From: Cypionkella sinensis
GTDB taxonomy: Bacteria > Pseudomonadota > Alphaproteobacteria > Rhodobacterales > Rhodobacteraceae
NCBI RefSeq assembly: GCF_042646385.1
Contig: NZ_JBHRTO010000001.1
Coordinates: forward strand, 496,001-560,000
Reading direction: 5' to 3'
Length of the DNA: 64,000 bases
Shown here piece after piece: positions 40,873-49,401 of the stretch (its first letter is position 1; each line of letters begins with the position of its first letter). A program made the translations under genes and the position numbers. The notes beneath the pieces are model-generated. The model was not told where the DNA came from. It ran no database searches and was given only the letters and a program-made list of their open reading frames with translations.

Positions 40873-40901
40873 TCGCGCGGCTGATCGCATAAACTCTGTC
40901 G

Positions 40902-40964
40902 CACCGGACTTGATCCGGGGCCTCCGGTCACAGCACGAGTCCCCGGATCAAGTCCGAGGCGGCG
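40902..40964. repeat. Palindromic repeat pair, third copy
   Basis: Two inverted copies (40902-40924 and 40937-40964) of the GIY-YIG-flanking unit, with slight sequence decay. It lies exactly between two convergent stops and may serve as a bidirectional terminator. Confidence 0.85.
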
Positions 40965-40969
40965 ATGGT

Positions 40970-41836
40970 TTAGCCGCGTGCCGGATCGCTGCGCAGGAAC
41001 CGCTTTGCCAGCATCCGCGTCAGCTTGCGGTGGGCTTTTGACACCCGCTGGCGCAGATGCATTGCGGCAAACACCGGCTGGTCGATCGCATCGACATCCG
41101 CCACATATTTGAACCGTCCCGTCGCCACCATTTCGGCGGCCTTTTCGGCCATGACAAACCCTGACCCGCCCATCGCCAACAACAGCGAGGCGATGGTGGA
41201 ACTTTGCCCCACCGACAACGGCGCGCCGATCAATTCGGGCAAAGCGGTGCGATGCGCCTGCTCAAACGCCGCCGAGAAATGGCCCGAGATATAGGTCTCG
41301 GGTTTGATCTCAGCGCGGGTTTCGGCATCGGAACTGATCAGCCGATAGGGCAGGTCGGCCAGCGTGACGAAATGCAGATCGGGATGCGGTTTGGGGGTGA
41401 ACAGCACGGCGAAATCATGCACGCCTGCGACAATATCGGCGCACATCTGCGCCGAATAATCCGGCTCGATATAGAATGCCATCTGCGGGAACATCCGCCG
41501 GAAATCGGCCAGAAGATCACCGATATAGGCATCGGCCAGATCGTTCTGGATGCCAATCCGCATGATCGCCGCAGCCTCGCCCGTGGGGGCCACCGCACGC
41601 TTGGCCTCGTTCCAATCCCGGCGCAGCATCCGGGCATGGGTTTCAAACCGCAAACCCTCGGTGGTCAGGTCCGTGCCCGCGCGTGACCTTGTGAACAACC
41701 GCACGCCTACCGCCGCCTCAAGCGTCTGCACGCGGGCCGAAACGGTGGATTGAGTCACATCCAGCCGCTCGGCGGTACGGTGAAAGCTGCGGGTTTCCAC
41801 AAGGTCAAGGAAGGTATCAAGAAGTTCGATTTGCAT
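40970..41836 (-). CDS. LysR family transcriptional regulator
   Basis: A 288-residue LysR regulator. The N-terminal wHTH contains SFHRTAERLDVTQSTVSARVQTLEAAVG and the substrate domain follows with the usual two-lobe pattern. It diverges from the catabolic operon at 41965 with a dyad in between, so it is the likely activator of that operon. The inducer is unknown. Confidence 0.9.
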   Translation of the reverse strand: MQIELLDTFLDLVETRSFHRTAERLDVTQSTVSARVQTLEAAVGVRLFTRSRAGTDLTTEGLRFETHARMLRRDWNEAKRAVAPTGEAAAIMRIGIQNDLADAYIGDLLADFRRMFPQMAFYIEPDYSAQMCADIVAGVHDFAVLFTPKPHPDLHFVTLADLPYRLISSDAETRAEIKPETYISGHFSAAFEQAHRTALPELIGAPLSVGQSSTIASLLLAMGGSGFVMAEKAAEMVATGRFKYVADVDAIDQPVFAAMHLRQRVSKAHRKLTRMLAKRFLRSDPARG

Positions 41837-41870
41837 GGGTCCGCTCCGCCGTTCGTCCGCAGTTATGATC

Positions 41871-41889
41871 TGATCGGTTCATTCGATCA
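41871..41889. promoter_or_regulatory. Candidate LysR operator
   Basis: A perfect 6-bp dyad TGATCG-N7-CGATCA in the 128-base gap between the LysR gene and the first oxidoreductase gene. Such T-rich/A-rich dyads are typical LysR binding sites. It ends 75 bases before the oxidoreductase ATG. Confidence 0.55.
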
Positions 41890-41964
41890 ATAGCGCAGCT
41901 TTGGGGGAATTGAAACCCTAAAGCCGCCGCCCGATAACAGGGCGGCAAAGACCCCGGAGTGAGC

Positions 41965-44397
41965 ATGTCAGATTTTCCGAAAACCGCGCGCGTTGTCATC
42001 ATTGGGGGCGGCGCTGTTGGGGCATCCAGCCTCTATCATCTGTGCAAAGCGGGCTGGACCGATTGCGTTCTGCTGGAAAAGAACGAGTTGACCGCAGGCA
42101 GCACCTGGCATGCCGCGGGCAATGTGCCGACGTTTTCGTCGTCGTGGTCGATCATGAACATGCAGCGCTATTCGGCCGAGCTTTACCGTGGCTTGGGCGA
42201 GGCGGTGGATTACCCGATGAACTACAACGTCACCGGCTCTGTCCGCTTGGCCCACACCCCCGAACGCCTGCAGGAATTTGAGCGGGTTGTCGGCATGGGC
42301 CGCTATCAGGGCATGGATCTGAAGATCCTGACGCCGGATCAGATTGCCGAAGTTTACCCCTTCATCGCCACGCATGATCTGGTGGGCGCGCTCTATGACC
42401 CCTACGACGGTGATATTGACCCGGCGCAGTTGACGCAGGCCCTCGCGAAAGGCGCGCGTCAGATGGGCGCGCGCATTGAACGTTTCTGCCCCGCAACTGG
42501 CGTGCGGCGCGAAGGCGATGAATGGGTGGTGGAAACCCACAAGGGCGACATTCGCTGCGAAATCGTCGTCAACGCCGCGGGTTACTATGCGCGCGAGGTC
42601 GGCAAATGGTTTGGCCGCGATGTGCCGATGATGGTGATGAGCCACCAATACATGCTGTTCGACACCATCCCCGAGGTCGAGGCCCGCACCAAGGCCGTTG
42701 GCCACAAGCTGCCGCTGTTGCGCGATGTCGACAGCAGCTACTATCTGCGGCAAGAGAAAAACGGCTTCAATCTTGGCCCCTATGAGGGCAACTGCAAGGC
42801 GCATTGGATCAGCAAGGATGATCCGTTCCCGGAAGACTTCAGCTTCCAGCTCTTCCCGGATGATCTGGAGCGGTTGGAGTGGCACATCAACGACGCCATG
42901 GCGCGGGTGCCCTTGCTGGCGACAGCACCCCTGACCAAGGTGATCAACGGCCCGATCCCCTACACCCCCGACGGCAACCCGCTGATCGGCCCGATGCCGG
43001 GCGTGCCGAATGCGTTCGAGGCTTGCGTATTCACCTTTGGCATTTGCCAAGCGGGTGGCGCGGGCAAGGTCTTGGCCGAATGGATCACCCAAGGCGCGAC
43101 GGAATGGGATATGTGGTCTTGCGATCCGCGCCGCTTCACCGGGTTTGAGGATCAGGACTACTGCATCGCCAAGGGGATGGAGGTTTACGGCCACGAATAC
43201 GCCATCCACTTCCCGCATCACGTCTGGGGCGAAGGGCGGGGCAAAAAACTGTCGCCGCTGCACGAGCGCACTGCGGCTTTGGGCGCGCAATTCGGCCCTT
43301 TCAACGGCTGGGAACGCCCGTTGTGGTATGCCCGCCCGGGTGACGATACGTCCGAGGCTGCGCAGCGCACTTGGGCGCGCAAGGGCCCGTGGTTCGATGC
43401 GGTGAAGGCCGAATGTGAAGCCGTGCGCGATGGCGTGGGCGTGCTGGATCTGCCGGGGTTCTCGCGATTCGAGGTTGAAGGCGCGGGGGCGGCGGATTGG
43501 CTTGCCGGCCGGATTTCGGGCGCTTTGCCGAAAGTCGGCCGCATGGGTCTGGCCTATTTCCCCGACGACAAGGGCCGGATTGTCACCGAAATGTCGGTGG
43601 TGCGGCGCGAAGAGGATGCGTTCACGCTGATCACTGCCGCCGTGGCGCAAAGCCACGATGGCGACTGGCTGCGCCGCGATCTGCCTGCGGGGCTCAGCTT
43701 CCGTGACCGCACCAATGATTTCACCTGCCTGATCGTGACTGGGCCGAAGTCTCGGGAATTGCTGGCAGGTTTGACTGGTGCTGATCTGACCGCGCCGTGG
43801 CTGTCGGTGCAGGGTGCCGTGGTGGCAGGGCAGGATTGTGCGCTGTTCCGTGTCAGCTTTGCTGGCGAACTCGGCTGGGAAGTCCACGCCACCCCCGCCC
43901 GGATGCCCGCGATTTACGACGCCATTCTGGCGGCGGGGGCCAAGCCCTTTGGCATGTTCGCGCTGAATTCCTTGCGCATCGAAAAGGGCTATCGGGCGTG
44001 GAAGGGCGATCTTTCCACCGATTACACCCTGCTGGAAGGCGGGCTGGAGCGGTTCATCAAATTCGACAAACCGCAGGATTTCCCCGGCAAGGCAGCGCTT
44101 CTGGCGCAAAAGCAACGCGGCGTGGCGAAGCGTTTTGCGACCTTGGTGATCGACGCAGGCGATCAAGACCCGCCTTACATGTCAACGATCTGGTCGGGTG
44201 ATCAGGTGGTGGGCGAGTTGACCAGCGGCTACTTTGGCCACCGCGTCGGCGCCTGCATCGGGCTTGGCATGCTGCGCGCCGATCTGAACCAGCCGGGGCA
44301 AGCGGTTGAGGTGGAGATTTTCGGCAAACGCTATCCGGCGGTGGTGCAGGCCGACGCGCCGCTGTGGGATGCAAAGAACGAGCGCATCCGCGCGTGA
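41965..44397 (+). CDS. FAD-dependent DMGDH/GcvT-type oxidoreductase, copy 1
   Basis: An 810-residue protein with an N-terminal FAD-binding oxidase domain (IIGGGAVGAS at 12-21, and STWHAAG with H49, the position of covalent FAD attachment in dimethylglycine dehydrogenase), an FAO_M domain, and C-terminal GcvT aminomethyltransferase domains (about 440-790). Such enzymes remove N-methyl groups and pass formaldehyde to tetrahydrofolate. Substrate is uncertain. ATG 41965 has GGAG upstream. Confidence 0.88.
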   Translation: MSDFPKTARVVIIGGGAVGASSLYHLCKAGWTDCVLLEKNELTAGSTWHAAGNVPTFSSSWSIMNMQRYSAELYRGLGEAVDYPMNYNVTGSVRLAHTPERLQEFERVVGMGRYQGMDLKILTPDQIAEVYPFIATHDLVGALYDPYDGDIDPAQLTQALAKGARQMGARIERFCPATGVRREGDEWVVETHKGDIRCEIVVNAAGYYAREVGKWFGRDVPMMVMSHQYMLFDTIPEVEARTKAVGHKLPLLRDVDSSYYLRQEKNGFNLGPYEGNCKAHWISKDDPFPEDFSFQLFPDDLERLEWHINDAMARVPLLATAPLTKVINGPIPYTPDGNPLIGPMPGVPNAFEACVFTFGICQAGGAGKVLAEWITQGATEWDMWSCDPRRFTGFEDQDYCIAKGMEVYGHEYAIHFPHHVWGEGRGKKLSPLHERTAALGAQFGPFNGWERPLWYARPGDDTSEAAQRTWARKGPWFDAVKAECEAVRDGVGVLDLPGFSRFEVEGAGAADWLAGRISGALPKVGRMGLAYFPDDKGRIVTEMSVVRREEDAFTLITAAVAQSHDGDWLRRDLPAGLSFRDRTNDFTCLIVTGPKSRELLAGLTGADLTAPWLSVQGAVVAGQDCALFRVSFAGELGWEVHATPARMPAIYDAILAAGAKPFGMFALNSLRIEKGYRAWKGDLSTDYTLLEGGLERFIKFDKPQDFPGKAALLAQKQRGVAKRFATLVIDAGDQDPPYMSTIWSGDQVVGELTSGYFGHRVGACIGLGMLRADLNQPGQAVEVEIFGKRYPAVVQADAPLWDAKNERIRA

Positions 44398-44444
44398 GCG
44401 CCCAAGCCGGGGGAGGCAAGCCCCCCCCGGACCCTCCCCAAGCG

Positions 44445-44488
44445 GGGGGCTAGCCCCCGACCCCCAGAGTATTTTCGCCAAGATGAAA
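44445..44488 (+). repeat. Composite intergenic repeat (palindrome plus GAGTATTT motif), copy 3
   Basis: The palindrome GGGGGCTAGCCCCC (44445-44458) is followed by CCCCCA and the directional motif GAGTATTT-NN-GCCAAGATGAAA (44467-44488). A matching composite is at 47776-47822. It ends nine bases before the next ATG. Confidence 0.85.
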
Positions 44489-44496
44489 GACAAGTG

Positions 44497-46944
44497 ATGG
44501 CTCAGATTCCGAACAAAGCGCGGGCGGTGGTGATTGGCGGCGGCGTCTCGGGCTGCTCGGTGGCCTATCATCTGGCCAAGATGGGCTGGAGCGATGTGGT
44601 GCTGCTGGAGCGCAAGCAGTTGACCAGTGGGACGACATGGCACGCGGCAGGGCTGATCGGGCAGTTGCGTGGCAGCGCCAATATGACCCGGTTGGCGAAA
44701 TATTCGGCGGATTTGTATGTGAAGCTTGCCGCAGAGACCGGGGTGGAGACGGGGATGCGGCAGGTCGGCAGCATCTCGGTGGCGTTGACCGAAGCGCGGC
44801 GCGAGGAGTTGCTGCGTCAGGCCACGGTGGCGCGGATTTTCGACGTGGATGTCACCGAAATCTCGCCGTCAGAGGTGAAAGCGATGTATCCGCATCTGAA
44901 CGTGTCGGATGTGGTGGGGGCGGTGCATCTGCCGCTGGATGGCCAATGCGACCCCGCCAATATTGCCATGGCCTTGGCCAAAGGCGCGCGTATGCGGGGC
45001 GCGCAGATTTTTGAGCATACAAAAGTCACCGGCGTCACCAAGGCGAATGGCAAAGTCACCGGCGTCGATTATGTCGATGCCAATGGCGAGCCGGGCCATA
45101 TCGCGACCGATGTGGTGGTGAACTGCGGCGGTATGTGGGGACGCGATCTGGCCGAGGCCAGCGGCGTCACCCTGCCGCTGCACGCCTGCGAGCATTTCTA
45201 CCTGATCACCGAACCTGTTCAGGGCTTGGGCCATCTGCCGGTGCTGCGGGTGCCGGATGAATGCGCCTATTACAAATCTGACGCTGGCAAGATGATGATC
45301 GGCGCGTTTGAGCCCGTGGCGAAGCCTTGGGGCATGAACGGTATCCGTGAGGATTTCATGTTCGACACGTTGCCCGAGGATTGGGACCATTTCCAACCGA
45401 TCCTTGAAGACGCGATGAACCGGATGCCGCTGTTTCAGACCGCTGGCATCCACACCTTCTTCAACGGCCCGGAAAGCTTTACCCCCGACGACCGCTATTA
45501 CCTGGGTGAAGCGCCGGAGCTGGGTGGCTACTGGGTGGCGGCAGGCTATAATTCGGTCGGCATTGCCGGATCTGGCGGCGCGGGCATGGCGCTGGCGCAT
45601 TGGATTGTCGAAGGCGAAGCGCCCTTCGATCTGTGGGAGGTCGATATTCGCCGCGCCCAGCCGTTCCAGAAGAACCGCAAATATCTGAAAGAACGTGTCA
45701 CCGAAACCCTTGGCCTGCTCTACGCCGATCACTTCCCCTACCGCCAAGTCGCCACCGCCCGCGGTGTGCGGCGCACGCCGCTGCATGAACATCTGAAGGC
45801 GCGCGGCGCGGTGTTTGGCGAGGTTGCGGGCTGGGAGCGTGCAAACTGGTTCGCCAATGAGGGGCAGGAGCGCGAATATCGCTATAGCTGGCAGCGGCAG
45901 AACTGGTTCGAAAACCAGAAGGCCGAGCATCTGGCGGTCCGCAATGGCGTCGGCTTCTTCGATATGACCTCGTTCGGCAAAATCCGCATTGAGGGCCGCG
46001 ATGCCTGCGCCTTCCTGAACAAGGTTTGCGCCGCCGAGATGGATGTGGCCGTGGGCCGCATTGTTTACACCCAGATGCTGAACCAGAAGGGCTGCATCGA
46101 AAGCGATCTGACCGTCACCCGGCTGTCGGAAACCGCCTTCCTTGCCGTGGTGCCGGGGGCGACCTTGCAGCGTGATCTGGCCTGGCTGCGCCGCCATGTG
46201 GGCGATGCTTTCGCGGTGATCACCGATATGACGGCTGCGGAATCGGTGCTGTGCGTGATGGGGCCGAAATCGCGCGATCTGATGCAGCGCGTCAGCCCGA
46301 ACGATTTCTCTAACGCCGCGCATCCCTTCGGCACCATGCGCCAGATTGAGGTCGGCATGGGGATCGCGCGGGCACATCGCGTCACTTATGTCGGCGAACT
46401 TGGCTGGGAGCTATATGTCTCCGCCGATCAGACCGCGCATGTGTTTGAGGCTTTGGAAGAGGCCGGGGCCGAACTGGGGCTGAAGCTGTGCGGGCTGCAC
46501 ACGCTGGATTCCTGCCGGATCGAGAAAGCCTATCGCCACTTCGGCCATGACATTACCGATGAAGATCATGTGCTTGAGGCGGGTCTGGGCTTTGCGGTCT
46601 CGAAGAAAAAGCCAAGCTTCATCGGGCGCGATGCCGTGCTGGCCAAGGCCGAGGCGGGCTTGGATCGCAAGCTGGTGCAGTTCCGCTTGGCTGATCCGGC
46701 CCCCTTGCTGTTCCACAACGAAGCCGTGGTGCGCGATGGCAAGATCGTCGGCCCGGTGACGAGTGGCAACTATGGCCATTTCCTCGGCGGTGCCATCGGC
46801 CTTGGCTATGTGCCCTGCAAAGGGCAATCGGACGCCGATATCCTTGGCAGCCGCTACGAAATCGAGGTCGCAGGCGTGCGGCACGCGGCGATTGCCTCGC
46901 TTGCGCCGATGTATGATCCGAAATCGGAAAGGATCAAGGCATGA
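44497..46944 (+). CDS. FAD-dependent DMGDH/GcvT-type oxidoreductase, copy 2
   Basis: An 815-residue paralogue of the upstream gene. It shows the same plan: Rossmann GGGVSGCSVAYH, TTWHAAG with H49, FAO_M, and GcvT domains (YVGELGWELYV, CRIEKAYRHFGHDI). The two probably arose by duplication and may act on successive methylated substrates or as different isoenzymes. The stop overlaps the next ATG (ATGA). Confidence 0.88.
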   Translation: MAQIPNKARAVVIGGGVSGCSVAYHLAKMGWSDVVLLERKQLTSGTTWHAAGLIGQLRGSANMTRLAKYSADLYVKLAAETGVETGMRQVGSISVALTEARREELLRQATVARIFDVDVTEISPSEVKAMYPHLNVSDVVGAVHLPLDGQCDPANIAMALAKGARMRGAQIFEHTKVTGVTKANGKVTGVDYVDANGEPGHIATDVVVNCGGMWGRDLAEASGVTLPLHACEHFYLITEPVQGLGHLPVLRVPDECAYYKSDAGKMMIGAFEPVAKPWGMNGIREDFMFDTLPEDWDHFQPILEDAMNRMPLFQTAGIHTFFNGPESFTPDDRYYLGEAPELGGYWVAAGYNSVGIAGSGGAGMALAHWIVEGEAPFDLWEVDIRRAQPFQKNRKYLKERVTETLGLLYADHFPYRQVATARGVRRTPLHEHLKARGAVFGEVAGWERANWFANEGQEREYRYSWQRQNWFENQKAEHLAVRNGVGFFDMTSFGKIRIEGRDACAFLNKVCAAEMDVAVGRIVYTQMLNQKGCIESDLTVTRLSETAFLAVVPGATLQRDLAWLRRHVGDAFAVITDMTAAESVLCVMGPKSRDLMQRVSPNDFSNAAHPFGTMRQIEVGMGIARAHRVTYVGELGWELYVSADQTAHVFEALEEAGAELGLKLCGLHTLDSCRIEKAYRHFGHDITDEDHVLEAGLGFAVSKKKPSFIGRDAVLAKAEAGLDRKLVQFRLADPAPLLFHNEAVVRDGKIVGPVTSGNYGHFLGGAIGLGYVPCKGQSDADILGSRYEIEVAGVRHAAIASLAPMYDPKSERIKA

Positions 46945-47765
46945 CGCTGGCCGCACGGCATCAGGCGTTTTGGGATCTGCACCAGCACGGCTGCTTCGTG
47001 ATCCCGAACCCATGGGATGTGGGCTCGGCGCGGATGATGGCGGCGCTGGGGGCCAAGGCTTTGGCGACCTCCTCTGCCGCGCATGCTTTCACCATGGGCC
47101 GCCCCGATATCGGCGGCGTCAGCCGGGATGAGGCTTTGGCCCATGCCGAGATACTGGTGGCAGCAACCCCGCTGCCGGTGTCGGGCGATTTCGAGAATGG
47201 CTTTGCCGATGATCCTGACGGCGTGGCCGAGACCATTCGGCTTGCCGCCGAAGTGGGCCTGTCGGGCTGTTCTGTCGAGGATACCAACCCTGCCGATGCC
47301 TCATCCTACGCCTTTGATCTGGCGCTGGAGCGCGTGCGCGCGGCCGTTGCTGCCACCCGCGCGCTGGGGCGGCCTTTCGTGTTCTGCGCCCGCGCCGATG
47401 GCGTGATGAACGGCACCTATGACCTGGCCGAGGGCATCCGACGTTTGCAGGCGTTTGAAGCGGCCGGGGCGGATCTGCTTTATTTGCCGGTGCCGCCGGG
47501 CAAGGCAGAACTGGCGCAGGTTTTGGCTGCGGTGTCAAAGCCGGTCAACGCTTTGGCGGCGGGGCCGCTGAAGACGCTTAGCGTGGCCGAACTGGCTGCG
47601 ATGGGTGTGCGGCGGATTTCGACGGGCAGCCAGATCGCGCGGGCAACGCATGCGGTGATCCGGGATGCGGTGGCGGCAATGCTGGGGCAGGGGTCTTTTG
47701 CGCCCTTGGCCGCAACGATGTCGGGTGATGCGGTGGATGAGATGTTGGCGCGCGGCGCTGTTTGA
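46941..47765 (+). CDS. Isocitrate lyase/PEP mutase family protein
   Basis: A 274-residue TIM-barrel protein (ICL/PEPM, oxaloacetate decarboxylase-like). Motifs include NPWDVGSARMM, SGDFENGFADDP, the loop SVEDTNPAD and FCARADGVMNG. Relatives cleave C-C or C-P bonds in 2-methylisocitrate, phosphonopyruvate or oxaloacetate. The typical K-K-C-G-H loop of isocitrate lyases is absent, so a lyase of another substrate in the same pathway is likely. Confidence 0.82.
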   Translation: MTLAARHQAFWDLHQHGCFVIPNPWDVGSARMMAALGAKALATSSAAHAFTMGRPDIGGVSRDEALAHAEILVAATPLPVSGDFENGFADDPDGVAETIRLAAEVGLSGCSVEDTNPADASSYAFDLALERVRAAVAATRALGRPFVFCARADGVMNGTYDLAEGIRRLQAFEAAGADLLYLPVPPGKAELAQVLAAVSKPVNALAAGPLKTLSVAELAAMGVRRISTGSQIARATHAVIRDAVAAMLGQGSFAPLAATMSGDAVDEMLARGAV

Positions 47766-47775
47766 AAGGTTACGG

Positions 47776-47822
47776 CTGGGGGCTAGCCCCCAGACCCCCA
47801 GAGTATTTGTGCCAAAGTGAAA
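47776..47822 (+). repeat. Composite intergenic repeat, copy 4
   Basis: A perfect 18-base palindrome CTGGGGGCTAGCCCCCAG (47776-47793) leads into the same GAGTATTT-NN-GCCAAAGTGAAA motif (47801-47822) as at 44445-44488. It lies just upstream of the MttB-like start. Confidence 0.85.
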
Positions 47823-47831
47823 GGGCATAAG

Positions 47832-49394
47832 ATGAGCGATATGGCAGAGATGGGCGAAGTTTGTGAACCCGCGCGCGCGCGGCGTTCGGGGGGGCGCACC
47901 GCACGGGTGGCGTTGCGGGCTGCACCTTTGGCCGATGACGTGAGGCCGGTGCGCGGCGGTATGGCGGGCGGGCAGTATAAACCGCTGACCGACGCCGGGA
48001 TTCAACAGATCCACGCCGCAGCGCTTGACGCGCTGGAGCAGATCGGCCTTTCGCAGGCCCCGCCCTCGGGCGTCAAGCTGTTGACCGAAGCCGGGGCGAT
48101 TCAGGGCGACGATGGCCGCATTCGCTTCCCGCGCGCCTTGGTCGAGGATATGCTGGCCGTCGCCGCGCGTGGCATCACCCTGCACGCCCGTGATCCTAAG
48201 CATGACCTGCACCTGACCGGCAACAATGTGCATTTCGGCACAGCCGGGGCGGCGGTGCATATCGTGGACCCTGTCAGCCTTGATTATCGTGAGTCCACCG
48301 CACAGGATCTGTATGACGCGGCGCGTCTGGTGGATAACCTTGACAATATCCACTTCTACCAGCGCACGATGGTTTGCCGCGATGTGGTGGACAATCAGGA
48401 AATGGACCTGAACACGCTTTATGGTTGCCTTGCGGGCACCAAGAAACACGTCGGCACCAGCTTCTCTGACCCGTCGCATGTCGCGGCTTGTTTCGATATG
48501 ATCTACACCGTGGCGGGTGGCGAAGACAAATGGCGCGAACGCCCCTTTGTCAGCAATTCCAACTGCTTCGTCGTGCCGCCGATGAAATTCGCCGAGGAAT
48601 CCTGCATCACGATGGAGGATTGCATCCGCCGTGGCATGCCGATGCTGCTGCTGTCAGCAGGGCAGGCGGGGGCGACCTCTCCGGCGCCCATTGCGCTGAC
48701 CATAGTGCAGGCGATGGCGGAGTGTCTTGCCGGTGTGGTCTATGCCAACGCGATCAAGAAAGGTGCGCCCTGCATCTTTGGCACTTGGCCTTTCGTGTCC
48801 GATCTGCGCACCGGGGCGATGTCGGGTGGTTCTGCCGAACAGGCGCTGCTGACCGCTGGCTGTGCGCAGATGCACCATTTCTACGACCTGCCCGGCGGCG
48901 CTGCCAGCGGCATTTCCGACAGCAAACTGCCCGACATGCAGGCCGGGTGGGAGCAGGGCATCACCAACTCGCTCGCGGGCCTCGCTGGCCTGAACATGTG
49001 CTACGAAGCGGTGGGCATGCACGCCAGCCTTCTCGGGTTCTGCCTTGAATCCCTTGTTCTGGGCGATGACCTGCTTGGTCAAGCCATGCGCTTGGTGCGC
49101 GGCATTGATGTCACCCCCGACAGCACCAGCATCGAGGCGATGAAGGAGGTCTGCCTTGGCGGCCCCGGCCATTACCTCGGCAGCGATCAGACCCTGAAAC
49201 TGATGCAGACCGAATACATCTACCCCGCTGTCGGCAACCGTATGTCGCCGAAAGAGTGGAACGAGGCCGGCAAGCCGCTGCTGCTTGACGCCGCGATTGC
49301 GCGCAAGAATAGTATCCTCGCCAAGGCTGGAAACGTGATTGATCCCGAGATCGACCGCATCATCCGCGCCAAATACAACATCTACTTCCAGTGA
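47832..49394 (+). CDS. MttB-like (trimethylamine methyltransferase family) protein, non-pyrrolysine
   Basis: A 520-residue TIM-barrel methyltransferase of the MttB family, read through with no in-frame TAG, so it is the pyrrolysine-free version. Marks are FGTAGAAVHIVDPVS, YQRTMVCRDVVDNQE, and SGGSAEQALLTAGCAQMHHFYDLPGGAASG. Relatives (MtgB, MtpB) demethylate betaines and pass the methyl to a corrinoid protein. No corrinoid partner (MttC-like) is encoded in the window, so the acceptor is open. Coupled with two demethylase-like enzymes it supports a path for an N-methyl compound. Confidence 0.88.
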   Translation: MSDMAEMGEVCEPARARRSGGRTARVALRAAPLADDVRPVRGGMAGGQYKPLTDAGIQQIHAAALDALEQIGLSQAPPSGVKLLTEAGAIQGDDGRIRFPRALVEDMLAVAARGITLHARDPKHDLHLTGNNVHFGTAGAAVHIVDPVSLDYRESTAQDLYDAARLVDNLDNIHFYQRTMVCRDVVDNQEMDLNTLYGCLAGTKKHVGTSFSDPSHVAACFDMIYTVAGGEDKWRERPFVSNSNCFVVPPMKFAEESCITMEDCIRRGMPMLLLSAGQAGATSPAPIALTIVQAMAECLAGVVYANAIKKGAPCIFGTWPFVSDLRTGAMSGGSAEQALLTAGCAQMHHFYDLPGGAASGISDSKLPDMQAGWEQGITNSLAGLAGLNMCYEAVGMHASLLGFCLESLVLGDDLLGQAMRLVRGIDVTPDSTSIEAMKEVCLGGPGHYLGSDQTLKLMQTEYIYPAVGNRMSPKEWNEAGKPLLLDAAIARKNSILAKAGNVIDPEIDRIIRAKYNIYFQ

Positions 49395-49401
49395 GGATGC
49401 C

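Noticed and set aside
41968..44166. A 732-codon open frame on the minus strand
   Set aside because: It mirrors the first FAD/GcvT gene, which has full motifs and a ribosome binding site. The reverse translation is His/Arg-rich without a fold signature.
44401..44444. Terminator between the two FAD/GcvT genes
   Set aside because: The G/C runs could fold, but there is no T-run and the next gene follows at once; I treat the adjacent palindrome as part of a repeat instead.
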